The notes below the pieces were generated by a model that was not told where the DNA came from, did no database searches, and saw only the letters and a list, made by a program, of their open reading frames with translations. Of a stretch of DNA of 64,000 nucleotides, positions 1 to 8,943 are shown one piece after another. The stretch is from an uncultured Pelagibacteraceae bacterium. Its GTDB lineage: Bacteria; Pseudomonadota; Alphaproteobacteria; Pelagibacterales; Pelagibacteraceae. Made by a program: the position numbers and the translations under genes. The first letter of the stretch is position 1; each line of letters begins with the position of its first letter. Location of the stretch: NCBI GenBank assembly GCA_902592445.1, contig CACJEN010000001.1, forward strand, positions 177,086-241,085, given 5' to 3'.

Positions 1-1091
1 TCTCAGCTGATAATGCGTATTCTGAAATTTTAAACATCGATATTCAAGTTGGACGAACAGGAGCTTTAACGCCTGTTGCAAAAGTCAAACCAGTAAATAT
101 TGGAGGTGTAGTGGTATCAAATGCAACCTTGCACAATGAAGATGAAATCAGAAGAAAAGACATAAGAATTGGTGATACAGTAAAAATTGAGAGAGCAGGA
201 GATGTTATCCCACATGTTTTAGAAGTAGACCTTAAAAAAAGAAAAAAAACACAAAATAAGTTTATATTTCCAACAATTTGTCCTTCTTGTGGATCTAAGA
301 CAGAAAAGGAATTTAATAAAATTACTAAAAAATTTGATGCCGTGAGAAGATGTACTAATGATGGATACACATGCAATAAAATTGCAATAGAAAAAATTAA
401 ACATTTTATATCAAAGGATGCAATGAATATTGATGGTTTAGGAAAAAAAGTAGTAGAAAAATTTTGGGACTTAAAATTTATAAAATTACCTCAAGATATC
501 TATAATTTAGATTACCAGAAAATATCCTCTCTCGATGGATGGGGATCACAATCAGCTTCAAATCTTAAATTTTCAATTGAAAATTCAAAAAAGGTTACAT
601 TAGATAAATTTATTTTTTCTTTAGGAATAAGACATATTGGAATAGAAAATGCTAAAATAATCGCTGATTTTACAAAAAATATAAAAAGTTTTTTAAATTT
701 TTTAAAAAAAGATAAAATTAAAGAACTAATTAACATTGATGGAATAGGAGAAACTCAAGTTAAATCTTTAGAAAAATTCTTTCAAAATAAAACAAATATT
801 AAAGTTGTAGAAAAATTAAGTGAGGTACTGAGTGTTAAAGATAGAGAAGTTAAACGTAAAGGAAAATTAAAAAATTTTTCTTTCATGTTTACTGGCAAAC
901 TCCAAAACATTAGTCGTGCGGAGGCTAAAAGTTTAATTGAGGAAAATGCTGGTAGTATTGTTAGCAGTGTAACAAAGAAATTAGACTACTTAGTAACTGG
1001 TGAAAAACCAACAAATAGAAAAGTAGAGCAGGCTAAAAATTTAGGGATAAAAATTCTTACGCAAAAAGAGTGGTCTGATTTACTGAATTAG
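1..1091 (+). CDS. ligA: NAD-dependent DNA ligase, 3' part (5' end outside window)
   Basis: C-terminal part of the NAD+-dependent DNA ligase that seals nicks in replication and repair. The reading frame is open from base 3, so the gene enters from the left edge; an internal ATG at 111 is not the start. The visible part begins in the OB fold (QVGRTGALTPVA, then VSNATLHN), continues with a zinc finger (CPSC at about 287-298 and a second Cys pair near 352-373), helix-hairpin-helix repeats (IDGLGKKVVEKF, IDGIGETQVKSL) and ends in a BRCT domain (FTGKLQNISRAEAKSLIEENAG). The nucleotidyl-transferase domain lies outside. The 3' end overlaps the convergent aminopeptidase gene by 12 bp. Family assignment is secure. 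Confidence 0.97.
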   Translation, partial: SADNAYSEILNIDIQVGRTGALTPVAKVKPVNIGGVVVSNATLHNEDEIRRKDIRIGDTVKIERAGDVIPHVLEVDLKKRKKTQNKFIFPTICPSCGSKTEKEFNKITKKFDAVRRCTNDGYTCNKIAIEKIKHFISKDAMNIDGLGKKVVEKFWDLKFIKLPQDIYNLDYQKISSLDGWGSQSASNLKFSIENSKKVTLDKFIFSLGIRHIGIENAKIIADFTKNIKSFLNFLKKDKIKELINIDGIGETQVKSLEKFFQNKTNIKVVEKLSEVLSVKDREVKRKGKLKNFSFMFTGKLQNISRAEAKSLIEENAGSIVSSVTKKLDYLVTGEKPTNRKVEQAKNLGIKILTQKEWSDLLN

Positions 1092-2774
1092 TTTTGCAAG
1101 CCACTTTCTCTCTTTATTATTTAAATATGCTGATATTTTTGAATAAGTTTCCAAGTGGTAAGAAAAAATATAGTCTTTTTCAATTTTTGTCAGCAAATTT
1201 TCATCTATTAAATCTTTTTCAAAAGGAGCAAATGTTAAGTTTTTAAAAAAAAGATTTTTATTATTTCCATCTATATAAACTAAATTTTCAATTCTTATTC
1301 CAAGTTTGTTTTCCAAATAAAGACCTGGCTCATTACTAACAATCATACCTTTTTTGAGTTTTATAAAGTTGTTTTTAGATATACTTTGTGGTCCTTCGTG
1401 CACATTCATAAAAAACCCAACACCGTGACCAGTTCCATGTCTATAGTCTAAATTAACAGAATTGAGACTTTTTCTTGCAAGTTTATCTATATTATTTCCA
1501 TTTTTTAATTTATCTATTTTTGACATTACAACTGCTATGTGACCTTTCAAAACTCTTGTATAAAGTTCTTTAGTTTTCTTACTGGGATCACTAAAAGAAA
1601 TTGTCCTTGTAATATCAGTTGTACCCCATTTGTATTGTCCACCTGAATCTACTAATAATAGATGATTTTTATTAAGTTTACGGTTTGATTTTATATTGGA
1701 TCTATAATGAATTATTGCACCGTTTGGTCCTGATCCTGCAATTGTATCAAAGCTAGGAAATAAATAACTTTTGCTTTGTTTTCTAAAACTTTCCAACCTT
1801 TTCTCAACTTTAATTTCATCCAATTTTTTGATATTCGAATTTTTTATCCAATATAAAAATTTTGTAACCGCAACACCATCTTTTATATGTGCTTCAACCA
1901 TATTTTTAATCTCAGTATTATTTTTAATTGATTTTAACTCATTAATTGGATCAACTCTCTTTTTGATTAAGAACCTTGAGCTTATTAATTTTTCATTAAA
2001 AACTGAACAAGTTTTGTTATCTATGCAAAAGGATTTTCCTTTCAGAGAGCTTAGTATTTTAAAGAAATCATTTTTTTCATAAAAAGAAATTTTGTTTTTA
2101 AAAAGTTCTTTTTTTATATTTTTTAGTTTTTTTATATTTCCAAAAAGAATTATGTTTTTATTACTAGTTAAAATAGCTTGAAAATTAGCAATTGGAGAAT
2201 TCGGTAAATCTTTACCTCTAATATTAAGTAACCAGCAAACATTTTCTCCTGAGCTGATAAATAAATTATCTAATTTTTTACTTTCAAGAATTTTTTTTAA
2301 TCTTTTAATTTTACTTTTTGAACTTTCCCCAACAATTGAAGTATTAATTTGGTAAACTAAGTTATCTTTATTAATTTCCTCAACTTTATCTTTGAATAAA
2401 TTAGAATTTACTGGAAAGAGATTACAAGAGTTATTAAAATAAATTTTTAATGTTTCTGTTGTAAATAATTTTGGATCAAAACCAATATTAAATTGTGCAT
2501 CATATTTCAATATATCTTTCGGCCACGTGAAAGGTATTTCGTGAATTTTAAATTTCTTTCCTGACTGTTGTTTAGCTTGAATTGTATATCTGCCATCAAC
2601 AAATAAATGATTTGTGTTTTTTAAAATTAATATAAAACCTGCAGATCCAGAAAAATTTGCAACTATTTCAAGTTTATTTATTTTTGAATATTCTGTAAAA
2701 AACTCGTCATTTTTTGGTACTATATATCCATCTAGATTATTTAGGTTTATTAGTTTTTTAATTTTATTTATCAT
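1080..2774 (-). CDS. pepP: Xaa-Pro aminopeptidase (aminopeptidase P, M24B family)
   Basis: Cytosolic metallopeptidase that removes an N-terminal residue preceding proline. At 564 residues it has the long three-domain layout (two creatinase-like N-terminal domains, then the pita-bread catalytic domain). The metal ligands are visible in the C-terminal half: Asp in LLLVDSGGQY and TTDITRT, His in GTGHGVGFFMNVHE, Glu in NEPGLY and in GIRIENLVY. It lies 3' of uvrD on the same strand with an 11-bp overlap (start 2774, uvrD stop at 2764), so the two are probably co-transcribed. No signal peptide is seen. Substrate range cannot be told from sequence. Confidence 0.93.
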   Translation of the reverse strand: MINKIKKLINLNNLDGYIVPKNDEFFTEYSKINKLEIVANFSGSAGFILILKNTNHLFVDGRYTIQAKQQSGKKFKIHEIPFTWPKDILKYDAQFNIGFDPKLFTTETLKIYFNNSCNLFPVNSNLFKDKVEEINKDNLVYQINTSIVGESSKSKIKRLKKILESKKLDNLFISSGENVCWLLNIRGKDLPNSPIANFQAILTSNKNIILFGNIKKLKNIKKELFKNKISFYEKNDFFKILSSLKGKSFCIDNKTCSVFNEKLISSRFLIKKRVDPINELKSIKNNTEIKNMVEAHIKDGVAVTKFLYWIKNSNIKKLDEIKVEKRLESFRKQSKSYLFPSFDTIAGSGPNGAIIHYRSNIKSNRKLNKNHLLLVDSGGQYKWGTTDITRTISFSDPSKKTKELYTRVLKGHIAVVMSKIDKLKNGNNIDKLARKSLNSVNLDYRHGTGHGVGFFMNVHEGPQSISKNNFIKLKKGMIVSNEPGLYLENKLGIRIENLVYIDGNNKNLFFKNLTFAPFEKDLIDENLLTKIEKDYIFSYHLETYSKISAYLNNKERKWLAKLIQ

Positions 2775-4794
2775 TTAATTTTTTTTGATATCTCAACCAG
2801 CCAGGACTTCTAACTGGTTCATCAAATTCAATATCTTGGTTAAATTCAAAGTCATCCTCGTTTTCATCAATAAAATTGTTATTTTTTTTTAAATTTTCAT
2901 CTGGTAACTCATCAATAAACCTAGAGGACATGCTATCAATCCAATCTCCTTGATAAAATCTGTTCATAGAAAACGAAATTTTTGCTATTCTTTTTGCTCT
3001 GGTTATCCCCACATATGCCAGTCTTCTCTCTTCTTCCAATCCACTTTCACCTTTTTCTTCTATGCTTTTTTGATGAGGAAATAAACCTTCCTCCCATCCT
3101 GGTAAAAATACAACGTCAAACTCTAAACCTTTAGAAGCGTGCATGGTCATAAGGTTTACTTTATCAGTTTCCCAATCTTGATCCAAAGATGTTGCAAGAG
3201 CAACATGTTCTAAGAAACTTTCAAGATTATCAAATTCTTTCATTGCATTTAATAATTCCTTTATATTTTCTAATCTATTTTCATTTTCTAAGTCTTTTTT
3301 GTTTTTTAACATTTCACTATATCCAGATTCGTCCAAAACAAGTTGTAAAAGTTTATTATGATTTATTTTATTTTTTAAGTCCTCTCTCCACTTTTGCAAA
3401 AGATTTAACAATGAATTTAATCCCAATTTAGTTTTTGGTTTAATTTTGTTATCTTCAATAAGCTTTCTTGCTGCATTTTCTAACGAAGTTTCATTTACTT
3501 TTGCATACTCATTGATTGCTTTGATTGTTGTATCGCCAATAGACCTTTTAGGTACATTAATTATTCTTTCGAAAGATAAATCATCAAAAGGTTGATGAAT
3601 TACTTTTAAATATGCAACACAATCTTTAATTTCTGCTCTTTCATAAAATTTAATACCCCCAACTATTCTATAAGGAAGTCCTATTTTTAAAAACCTTTCT
3701 TCAAATTCTCTAGTTTGAAATATGGCTCTAACTAAAATTGCTACTTCATTAAGGGAAAATTGTTTTTTAAGTTTCTCAATTTCTGTGCCAACTTCTGTTG
3801 CCTCGTCTTTAACATTTCTAAAACAACTTAAACTCACCAACTCCCCATCGTCATGATTTGTGAACAAAGTTTTCCCTACTCGATTTTGGTTATTTTCAAT
3901 TAATTTAGAGGCAACACTCAAAATATTTTGTGTTGATCTATAATTCTTTTCCAATCGAATAACTTTTGTATTTTCATAAACTTTATCAAACTCTAGAAAG
4001 TTTTTTATTTCTGCACCTCTCCAACTGTAAATTGATTGATCATCATCTCCAACACAACAAATATTTTTATTATAACCTGACAAATGTTTTAACCATTCAC
4101 TCTGAATAAAATTAGTGTCTTGATATTCATCAACTAAAATGTATTTAAATTTTTTTGAATATAACTCTGCAATATCCGTATATTTTTCAAATGTTTTAAC
4201 TGTATGCAAAATTAAATCACTAAAATCTGCTGAATTTAAATCGATAAGTTTTTGTTGATAAATTTTGTAAATATTTAGAAAATTTTTTTCTAGTGGATCT
4301 TTTCTTTTCAAAATTACATTTTGTGGATAAAATCCTTTATTCTTCCATTTATCTATTACTGCTAAAATGTACTTTGGTGATATTTTTTTAATATCAATAT
4401 TTTCTGCTTTACATATATTTTTTATGAGTCTTACCTGGTCATCTTGATCTATAATTGAAAAATTACTTTTTAAACCAACTGCATCAGCATGTTTACGAAG
4501 AAATTTGGCACTAATAGAGTGAAAAGTTCCAAGCCAAGGTAATCCCGTGGCATCTTTTCTTAACAATTTTGATACTCTTAATTGCATTTCTTTTGCAGCT
4601 TTATTTGTAAACGTCACTGCTAAAATTTGGTTTGGAAATGCTTTTTGTTCATGAATTATATGGGCAATTCTTGATGTAAGAACTCTAGTTTTTCCTGATC
4701 CAGCGCCAGCTACGATCAAAAGAGGCCCATCTAAATATTCAACAGCCTTTCGCTGATTTTCATTCAAATTTTTTAAATATTCTGAATTTAACAT
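2764..4794 (-). CDS. uvrD: UvrD/PcrA-type superfamily 1 DNA helicase
   Basis: ATP-dependent 3'-5' DNA helicase for excision and mismatch repair and for clearing proteins from DNA. Motif I (GAGSGKTRVL, about residues 31-40), motif II/III (VDEYQDTN, VGDDDQSIYSWRGA), motif IV-VI (LEKNYRST, MTMHASKGLEFDVVFLPG, RRLAYVGITRAK) are all present in order. At 676 residues it is slightly short of E. coli UvrD (720), mostly at the acidic, poorly conserved C-terminal tail. The divergent AsmA-like gene starts only 35 bp away. I see no LexA box in front of it, unlike recA and umuD in this window. Confidence 0.95.
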   Translation of the reverse strand: MLNSEYLKNLNENQRKAVEYLDGPLLIVAGAGSGKTRVLTSRIAHIIHEQKAFPNQILAVTFTNKAAKEMQLRVSKLLRKDATGLPWLGTFHSISAKFLRKHADAVGLKSNFSIIDQDDQVRLIKNICKAENIDIKKISPKYILAVIDKWKNKGFYPQNVILKRKDPLEKNFLNIYKIYQQKLIDLNSADFSDLILHTVKTFEKYTDIAELYSKKFKYILVDEYQDTNFIQSEWLKHLSGYNKNICCVGDDDQSIYSWRGAEIKNFLEFDKVYENTKVIRLEKNYRSTQNILSVASKLIENNQNRVGKTLFTNHDDGELVSLSCFRNVKDEATEVGTEIEKLKKQFSLNEVAILVRAIFQTREFEERFLKIGLPYRIVGGIKFYERAEIKDCVAYLKVIHQPFDDLSFERIINVPKRSIGDTTIKAINEYAKVNETSLENAARKLIEDNKIKPKTKLGLNSLLNLLQKWREDLKNKINHNKLLQLVLDESGYSEMLKNKKDLENENRLENIKELLNAMKEFDNLESFLEHVALATSLDQDWETDKVNLMTMHASKGLEFDVVFLPGWEEGLFPHQKSIEEKGESGLEEERRLAYVGITRAKRIAKISFSMNRFYQGDWIDSMSSRFIDELPDENLKKNNNFIDENEDDFEFNQDIEFDEPVRSPGWLRYQKKLNDK

Positions 4795-4829
4795 CTAATT
4801 ATTTATAGTATAAGCCATTCTAAGTTTTT

Positions 4830-6197
4830 ATGAGGAAAAGAAAAAAAATAGACTCTTCCACAGTTTTTTTGTCGTCAATTATATTAGTTTTTACAATAAT
4901 TGCATTTTTATCACTACCAGTTTTATTTAATTATAAAAGTATACAAAGTGAAATAGAGAACAAATTTTTTTCGGATTTTAAGATTAATTTAAAAATTTTA
5001 GATGATATTTCATTTAGAGTACTTCCTCGACCTCATTTACTTATTAAAAAGGCGAATCTAGATTTTAATTTAGAAGACAAAAACTCAGCAATTTTGGAAG
5101 TTAAAAATTTAAAACTTTTTATACCAAGTAATAAAATATATTCAAAAAAGGATGTAGTCATTACTGACATTATGTTTCAAGATTTAAATTTAAATCTTAA
5201 GTTAAATGATCTAAAAGACATAAGAAATCATCTTAATAACAAAATAAATAAGCCAATAGTTATTTCAAATATAAAAATATTTCTTGAAGATGGTGAAAAT
5301 AATATAATTCTTATTTCTCCTATTAAAAAAGTTAATTATCGGATAAATGACAATTTTACATCAAAAGAATTTAAATTGATTGGCTCTATATTTGATATTG
5401 AATTTAAATCTAATTGGAAAAAGAATTTTGATTTACCAGGTACATCTGTTAATGAGATAAATTTAAACAATCCAGATATATATATTAAAAATTTATTTAC
5501 TTATAAAAATCAGAAAGAATTTAATGGTAGCAGCTCTATAGATTTTTTAAATGAAAATATATCATTTGATTATAATTTTAAAGACTCTCAGATAAAACTG
5601 AATTCATCAGAGAAAAAAAATAATCAAAAAATCAAATTTAATTCAACGATAGAACTAAATCCATTTTATTTAGATGGAAATATAATATTTGAAGAAAAAA
5701 ATATAAATTTTATCACTGACTATTTGTTAAATTCGATTTTAAATATTGATAAAAAACTAGTAAAAAATTTCAATGGAAAACTAGAATTAGTATTATCTAA
5801 TTTAGATAGCAAAATATTAAACAATGGAAAAATTTTATTTTCAATTAATGAGGGCAAAATACAAACTGTTAATTCTTATTTCGAGATGTATAAAATTGGC
5901 ACAATTAAGTCTAGTTTCAATTATGTGATTGATGGTGGAGAACTTTTTTTCAAAACGCAAAATGTACTTAGTGTTAATAACCAAAAAGAATTATCAAGAA
6001 AATTTCAATTAAGTTTTAAAAAAGTAAAAAATGTCAATAAAATATATTTTGATTTTAAAAGAAATATAGATACAGGTGATATGTTTATATCAAATATATA
6101 TTTTAATGACAAAAAATCAAAAAATCTTTTAGAAGAAATAATTAAAACTAATAACATGCTTGTTCTCAAATCTACTTTGAGAGATATATTGCCTTAA
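4830..6197 (+). CDS. AsmA-like membrane-anchored protein
   Basis: 455-residue protein with a single N-terminal membrane anchor (about residues 13-33) followed by a long region rich in beta strands, Asn and Lys. The stretch after the anchor (LPVLFNYKSIQSEIENKF, then FRVLPRPHLLIKKANLDF) is the AsmA N-terminal signature. AsmA-family proteins are inner-membrane-anchored periplasmic proteins tied to outer-membrane assembly and lipid transport; the specific role here is not known. It starts 35 bp from the divergent uvrD gene, and its stop codon shares the TTAA palindrome at 6194-6197 with the fumC stop on the other strand. Confidence 0.8.
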   Translation: MRKRKKIDSSTVFLSSIILVFTIIAFLSLPVLFNYKSIQSEIENKFFSDFKINLKILDDISFRVLPRPHLLIKKANLDFNLEDKNSAILEVKNLKLFIPSNKIYSKKDVVITDIMFQDLNLNLKLNDLKDIRNHLNNKINKPIVISNIKIFLEDGENNIILISPIKKVNYRINDNFTSKEFKLIGSIFDIEFKSNWKKNFDLPGTSVNEINLNNPDIYIKNLFTYKNQKEFNGSSSIDFLNENISFDYNFKDSQIKLNSSEKKNNQKIKFNSTIELNPFYLDGNIIFEEKNINFITDYLLNSILNIDKKLVKNFNGKLELVLSNLDSKILNNGKILFSINEGKIQTVNSYFEMYKIGTIKSSFNYVIDGGELFFKTQNVLSVNNQKELSRKFQLSFKKVKNVNKIYFDFKRNIDTGDMFISNIYFNDKKSKNLLEEIIKTNNMLVLKSTLRDILP

Positions 6198-7582
6198 CTC
6201 GGTTTTGTCATCTTGAGAGGATTTACAATTTTATCATAATCTTTTTCACAGATAAGACCTGTTTTTAAAGTCTCATATTTTAGTTTTGTTTTATTTTTTA
6301 GTGCTGATTTTGCAATTTTTGCAGCATTGTCATAGCCAATTTTTGGAGCGAGTGCTGTCACAAGCATTAAAGAATTTTCTAAATATTCTTTAATCTTTGA
6401 TTTGTCTGCTTTAATTCCATTGACACAAAACAAGCTAAAGTTTTTAACACTGTCAGCTATAATGTCGATAGACTGAAGTATATTATGCGCAATTAAAGGT
6501 TTAAAAACGTTTAATTCAAAATGTCCATGTGATCCAGCTACAGTGATTCCTGTATGATTGCCAATTACTTTAGCACATACCATCGTTACAGCTTCACACT
6601 GAGTAGGATTTACTTTACCAGGCATAATTGAGGACCCAGGTTCATTTTCTGGCAAAATTAATTCTCCGTAACCTGCTCTTGGTCCTGAACCTAAAAATCT
6701 TATGTCATTAGAAATTTTCATTAATGCTACAGCGCAAGTATTTAATGCCCCAGAGAAATTAACTACAGCATCATGTGCGGCAAGCTCAGAGAATTTATTT
6801 GGTGCTGGTTTAAATTTAATTTTGCAAAATTTCCCGATCTCTTTTACAATTTTTTTATCAAAATTTTTTTTTGAATTTATTCCAGTTCCTACAGCTGTTC
6901 CTCCTTGAGCTAAAAAAAGGATGTCATTAAGACAATATTTAATTCTTTCTAAACTTTTTTTAATTTGTTGATGATATCCAGAAAATTCTTGGCCAAGCGT
7001 AAGCGGAGTTGCATCTTGAAGATGTGTCCTTCCAATCTTTACTATATTCTTAAACTCAACAGATTTTTTTTTAAGGGATTTCTCTAAAATCTTTAAATTA
7101 GGTATTAATTTTCTTATAGTTTCTTGTGCTATAGAAATATGTATCGCAGTCGGAAAAACATCATTTGTAGATTGAGATTTGTTTACATGATCATTTGGAT
7201 GAACAGGTTTTTTTGATCCTTTTTTCCCTTTAAGAATTTGAATAGCCCTATTAGCAATAACTTCATTTACATTCATATTAGTTTGCGTGCCGGAACCAGT
7301 CTGCCAAACTTTTAAAGGAAAATTTTCATCCAGCTTTCCACTAATTACCTCATTTGAAGCTTTAATTATTGCATTAGCTACATTATTTGGAATTAATTTA
7401 TCTTTTTTGTGAACTATTGCTGCAGATCTTTTTATTATTGCTATTGATTTGATGATTGATAAATCAACCAATATTTTTCCAATATTAAAAAACTTATTTG
7501 ATCTTTGAGTGGATGCACCCCAATATTTATTATCAGGTACATTTATTGATCCAATACTATCAAATTCTTTTCTTGTTTTCAT
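6194..7582 (-). CDS. fumC: Class II fumarate hydratase
   Basis: Iron-independent fumarase of the TCA cycle, interconverting fumarate and L-malate as a homotetramer in the cytosol. The 462-residue length is standard. The signature loop GSSIMPGKVNPTQCE carries the catalytic Ser, and the substrate-site segments GSGTQTNMNVNEV, GRTHLQDATPLTLGQE and the HVNKSQSTNDVFPTA region are intact. The superfamily includes aspartase and argininosuccinate lyase, but these motifs match fumarase C best. Its stop codon overlaps that of the convergent AsmA-like gene by 4 bp. Confidence 0.96.
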   Translation of the reverse strand: MKTRKEFDSIGSINVPDNKYWGASTQRSNKFFNIGKILVDLSIIKSIAIIKRSAAIVHKKDKLIPNNVANAIIKASNEVISGKLDENFPLKVWQTGSGTQTNMNVNEVIANRAIQILKGKKGSKKPVHPNDHVNKSQSTNDVFPTAIHISIAQETIRKLIPNLKILEKSLKKKSVEFKNIVKIGRTHLQDATPLTLGQEFSGYHQQIKKSLERIKYCLNDILFLAQGGTAVGTGINSKKNFDKKIVKEIGKFCKIKFKPAPNKFSELAAHDAVVNFSGALNTCAVALMKISNDIRFLGSGPRAGYGELILPENEPGSSIMPGKVNPTQCEAVTMVCAKVIGNHTGITVAGSHGHFELNVFKPLIAHNILQSIDIIADSVKNFSLFCVNGIKADKSKIKEYLENSLMLVTALAPKIGYDNAAKIAKSALKNKTKLKYETLKTGLICEKDYDKIVNPLKMTKPS

Positions 7583-7643
7583 TTTATTGAATAAAGTTTC
7601 AAATTATTTATATACTAGAATTCAATAATCTTACAGGAGTAAA

Positions 7644-8015
7644 ATGACAAACTTTCAAAAAGTAAAAATATTTATGGAGACATTTGGTCAGGAGGTAAAG
7701 TCACAGCCCTCTTTTAGTTCAGAAAAAATAAACAATTTAAGATATAATTTAATTAAGGAAGAATTAGACGAATTAAAAAAAGCTATGGATAATAAAGATT
7801 TATTAGAAGTAGCTGATGCACTTACAGATATACTTTACGTAACCTATGGAGCAGGTATAGCCTTTGGAATTGATTTGGATAAATGTTTTGATCAAGTTCA
7901 AAAATCCAATATGAGTAAGTTAGATAAGGATGGAAAACCAATATACAATCAAGCAGGAAAAGTGATGAAAGGACCTAATTATTTTAAACCAGATTTATCG
8001 AAATTTGTTAAATAA
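7644..8015 (+). CDS. MazG/HisE-like nucleoside triphosphate pyrophosphohydrolase
   Basis: 123-residue all-alpha NTP pyrophosphohydrolase-like protein. It shows the metal-binding signature of the superfamily: KEELDELKKA (about residues 41-50) followed by EVADALTDILYV (about 58-69), whose Glu and Asp residues would bind magnesium. Members hydrolyse nucleoside triphosphates or phosphoribosyl-ATP to the monophosphate and pyrophosphate, often for housecleaning of non-canonical nucleotides. The C-terminal segment (GPNYFKPDLSKFV) is typical of a phage- and bacteria-wide subfamily rather than of HisE. The substrate cannot be deduced. A SD-like AGGAG precedes the ATG. Divergent from fumC (61 bp apart). 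Confidence 0.82.
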   Translation: MTNFQKVKIFMETFGQEVKSQPSFSSEKINNLRYNLIKEELDELKKAMDNKDLLEVADALTDILYVTYGAGIAFGIDLDKCFDQVQKSNMSKLDKDGKPIYNQAGKVMKGPNYFKPDLSKFVK

Positions 8016-8018
8016 AAT

Positions 8019-8900
8019 CTATAACCACTGTGGTTTTTTAAAAAGAATTTTTGCATTACTACAATTGATCTCCTTATTAAATTCAAAACCTTTTTCTTTT
8101 AATTTTATTAAGGCAAAAGGTCTATTATTTTTAATTAAAACCTTACCAATTTCATTGTTGTTAACTTTAATAATCTCATCATCTAATTTTCCTTCCAGAA
8201 CTGTAATTGGAAGTATTCTTTTAGATAATTTATTTTTATGTTTAATTCTTGCTGTATTTTCTTGTCCAACATAACAACCTTTTTTGAAATCAATCCCATT
8301 TAATTCTTCAAAATTACATTCAATTCCAAACAATTTATTTTGTAGTTCTTTAGTATTAATTTGTGGAATCCCTAGAGAATGACTCAGGCTATAATATTCA
8401 TCAATGTTTGACGATTGGAGATTTAATTTTTTTAAAGATAAATATAACTTTTCTAGATTAATAATTAGCCTCGCACCTAATTCAGTATTTCTTGGGTCCA
8501 AAAAAACAGTATCCTCTCTAAATTTCGTTGTATATCCATTTAGATCTTTAGTATTTTCTAACTCAAGGAATTTATCTTTATGAAGTGCTGCTATAACAAA
8601 CTCATTGCTGAGATTTAAAATTTCGACTTTAGATCTTAGTTTATACAATGTTAATTGCTTATACAGCTCATCAATAATTTTTTTTTCGCAATCTAAAAAA
8701 TAACCTGACTTATGCTTTACAACTATAAAGTCATATAAGTATTTTCCTTGAGGACTAAGCAAACCAGCAAAACATGAATTGTTCTCTGATACTGCATTAA
8801 TATCATTTGTAATAATATTTTGAAGAAATTCTTTTACTTCAACTCCGCTTGCATATAGTAAACCCCTATCTTCTAAAATATATACTTTATTTTTATTCAT
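8019..8900 (-). CDS. ygfZ: YgfZ/GcvT-like folate-binding protein for Fe-S cluster repair
   Basis: Folate-binding protein related to GcvT that supports assembly or repair of certain iron-sulfur enzymes. The family signature KGCYVGQEN(T) sits near residue 210. N-terminal segment LLYASGVEVKEFLQNIITNDI matches the YgfZ start (Rxxl xv.G.D...fLq..vTND). 293 residues is usual for alphaproteobacterial members. It ends 3 bp from the convergent MazG-like gene and its start lies 43 bp from the divergent dihydroorotase gene. Family level is secure; the client enzymes are unknown, though several Fe-S proteins (MoaA, FdhA/B) are encoded in this window. Confidence 0.9.
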   Translation of the reverse strand: MNKNKVYILEDRGLLYASGVEVKEFLQNIITNDINAVSENNSCFAGLLSPQGKYLYDFIVVKHKSGYFLDCEKKIIDELYKQLTLYKLRSKVEILNLSNEFVIAALHKDKFLELENTKDLNGYTTKFREDTVFLDPRNTELGARLIINLEKLYLSLKKLNLQSSNIDEYYSLSHSLGIPQINTKELQNKLFGIECNFEELNGIDFKKGCYVGQENTARIKHKNKLSKRILPITVLEGKLDDEIIKVNNNEIGKVLIKNNRPFALIKLKEKGFEFNKEINCSNAKILFKKPQWL

Positions 8901-8943
8901 AATTGATTGATCTTATGTATTAATATAATTACTTTTTTTAAAA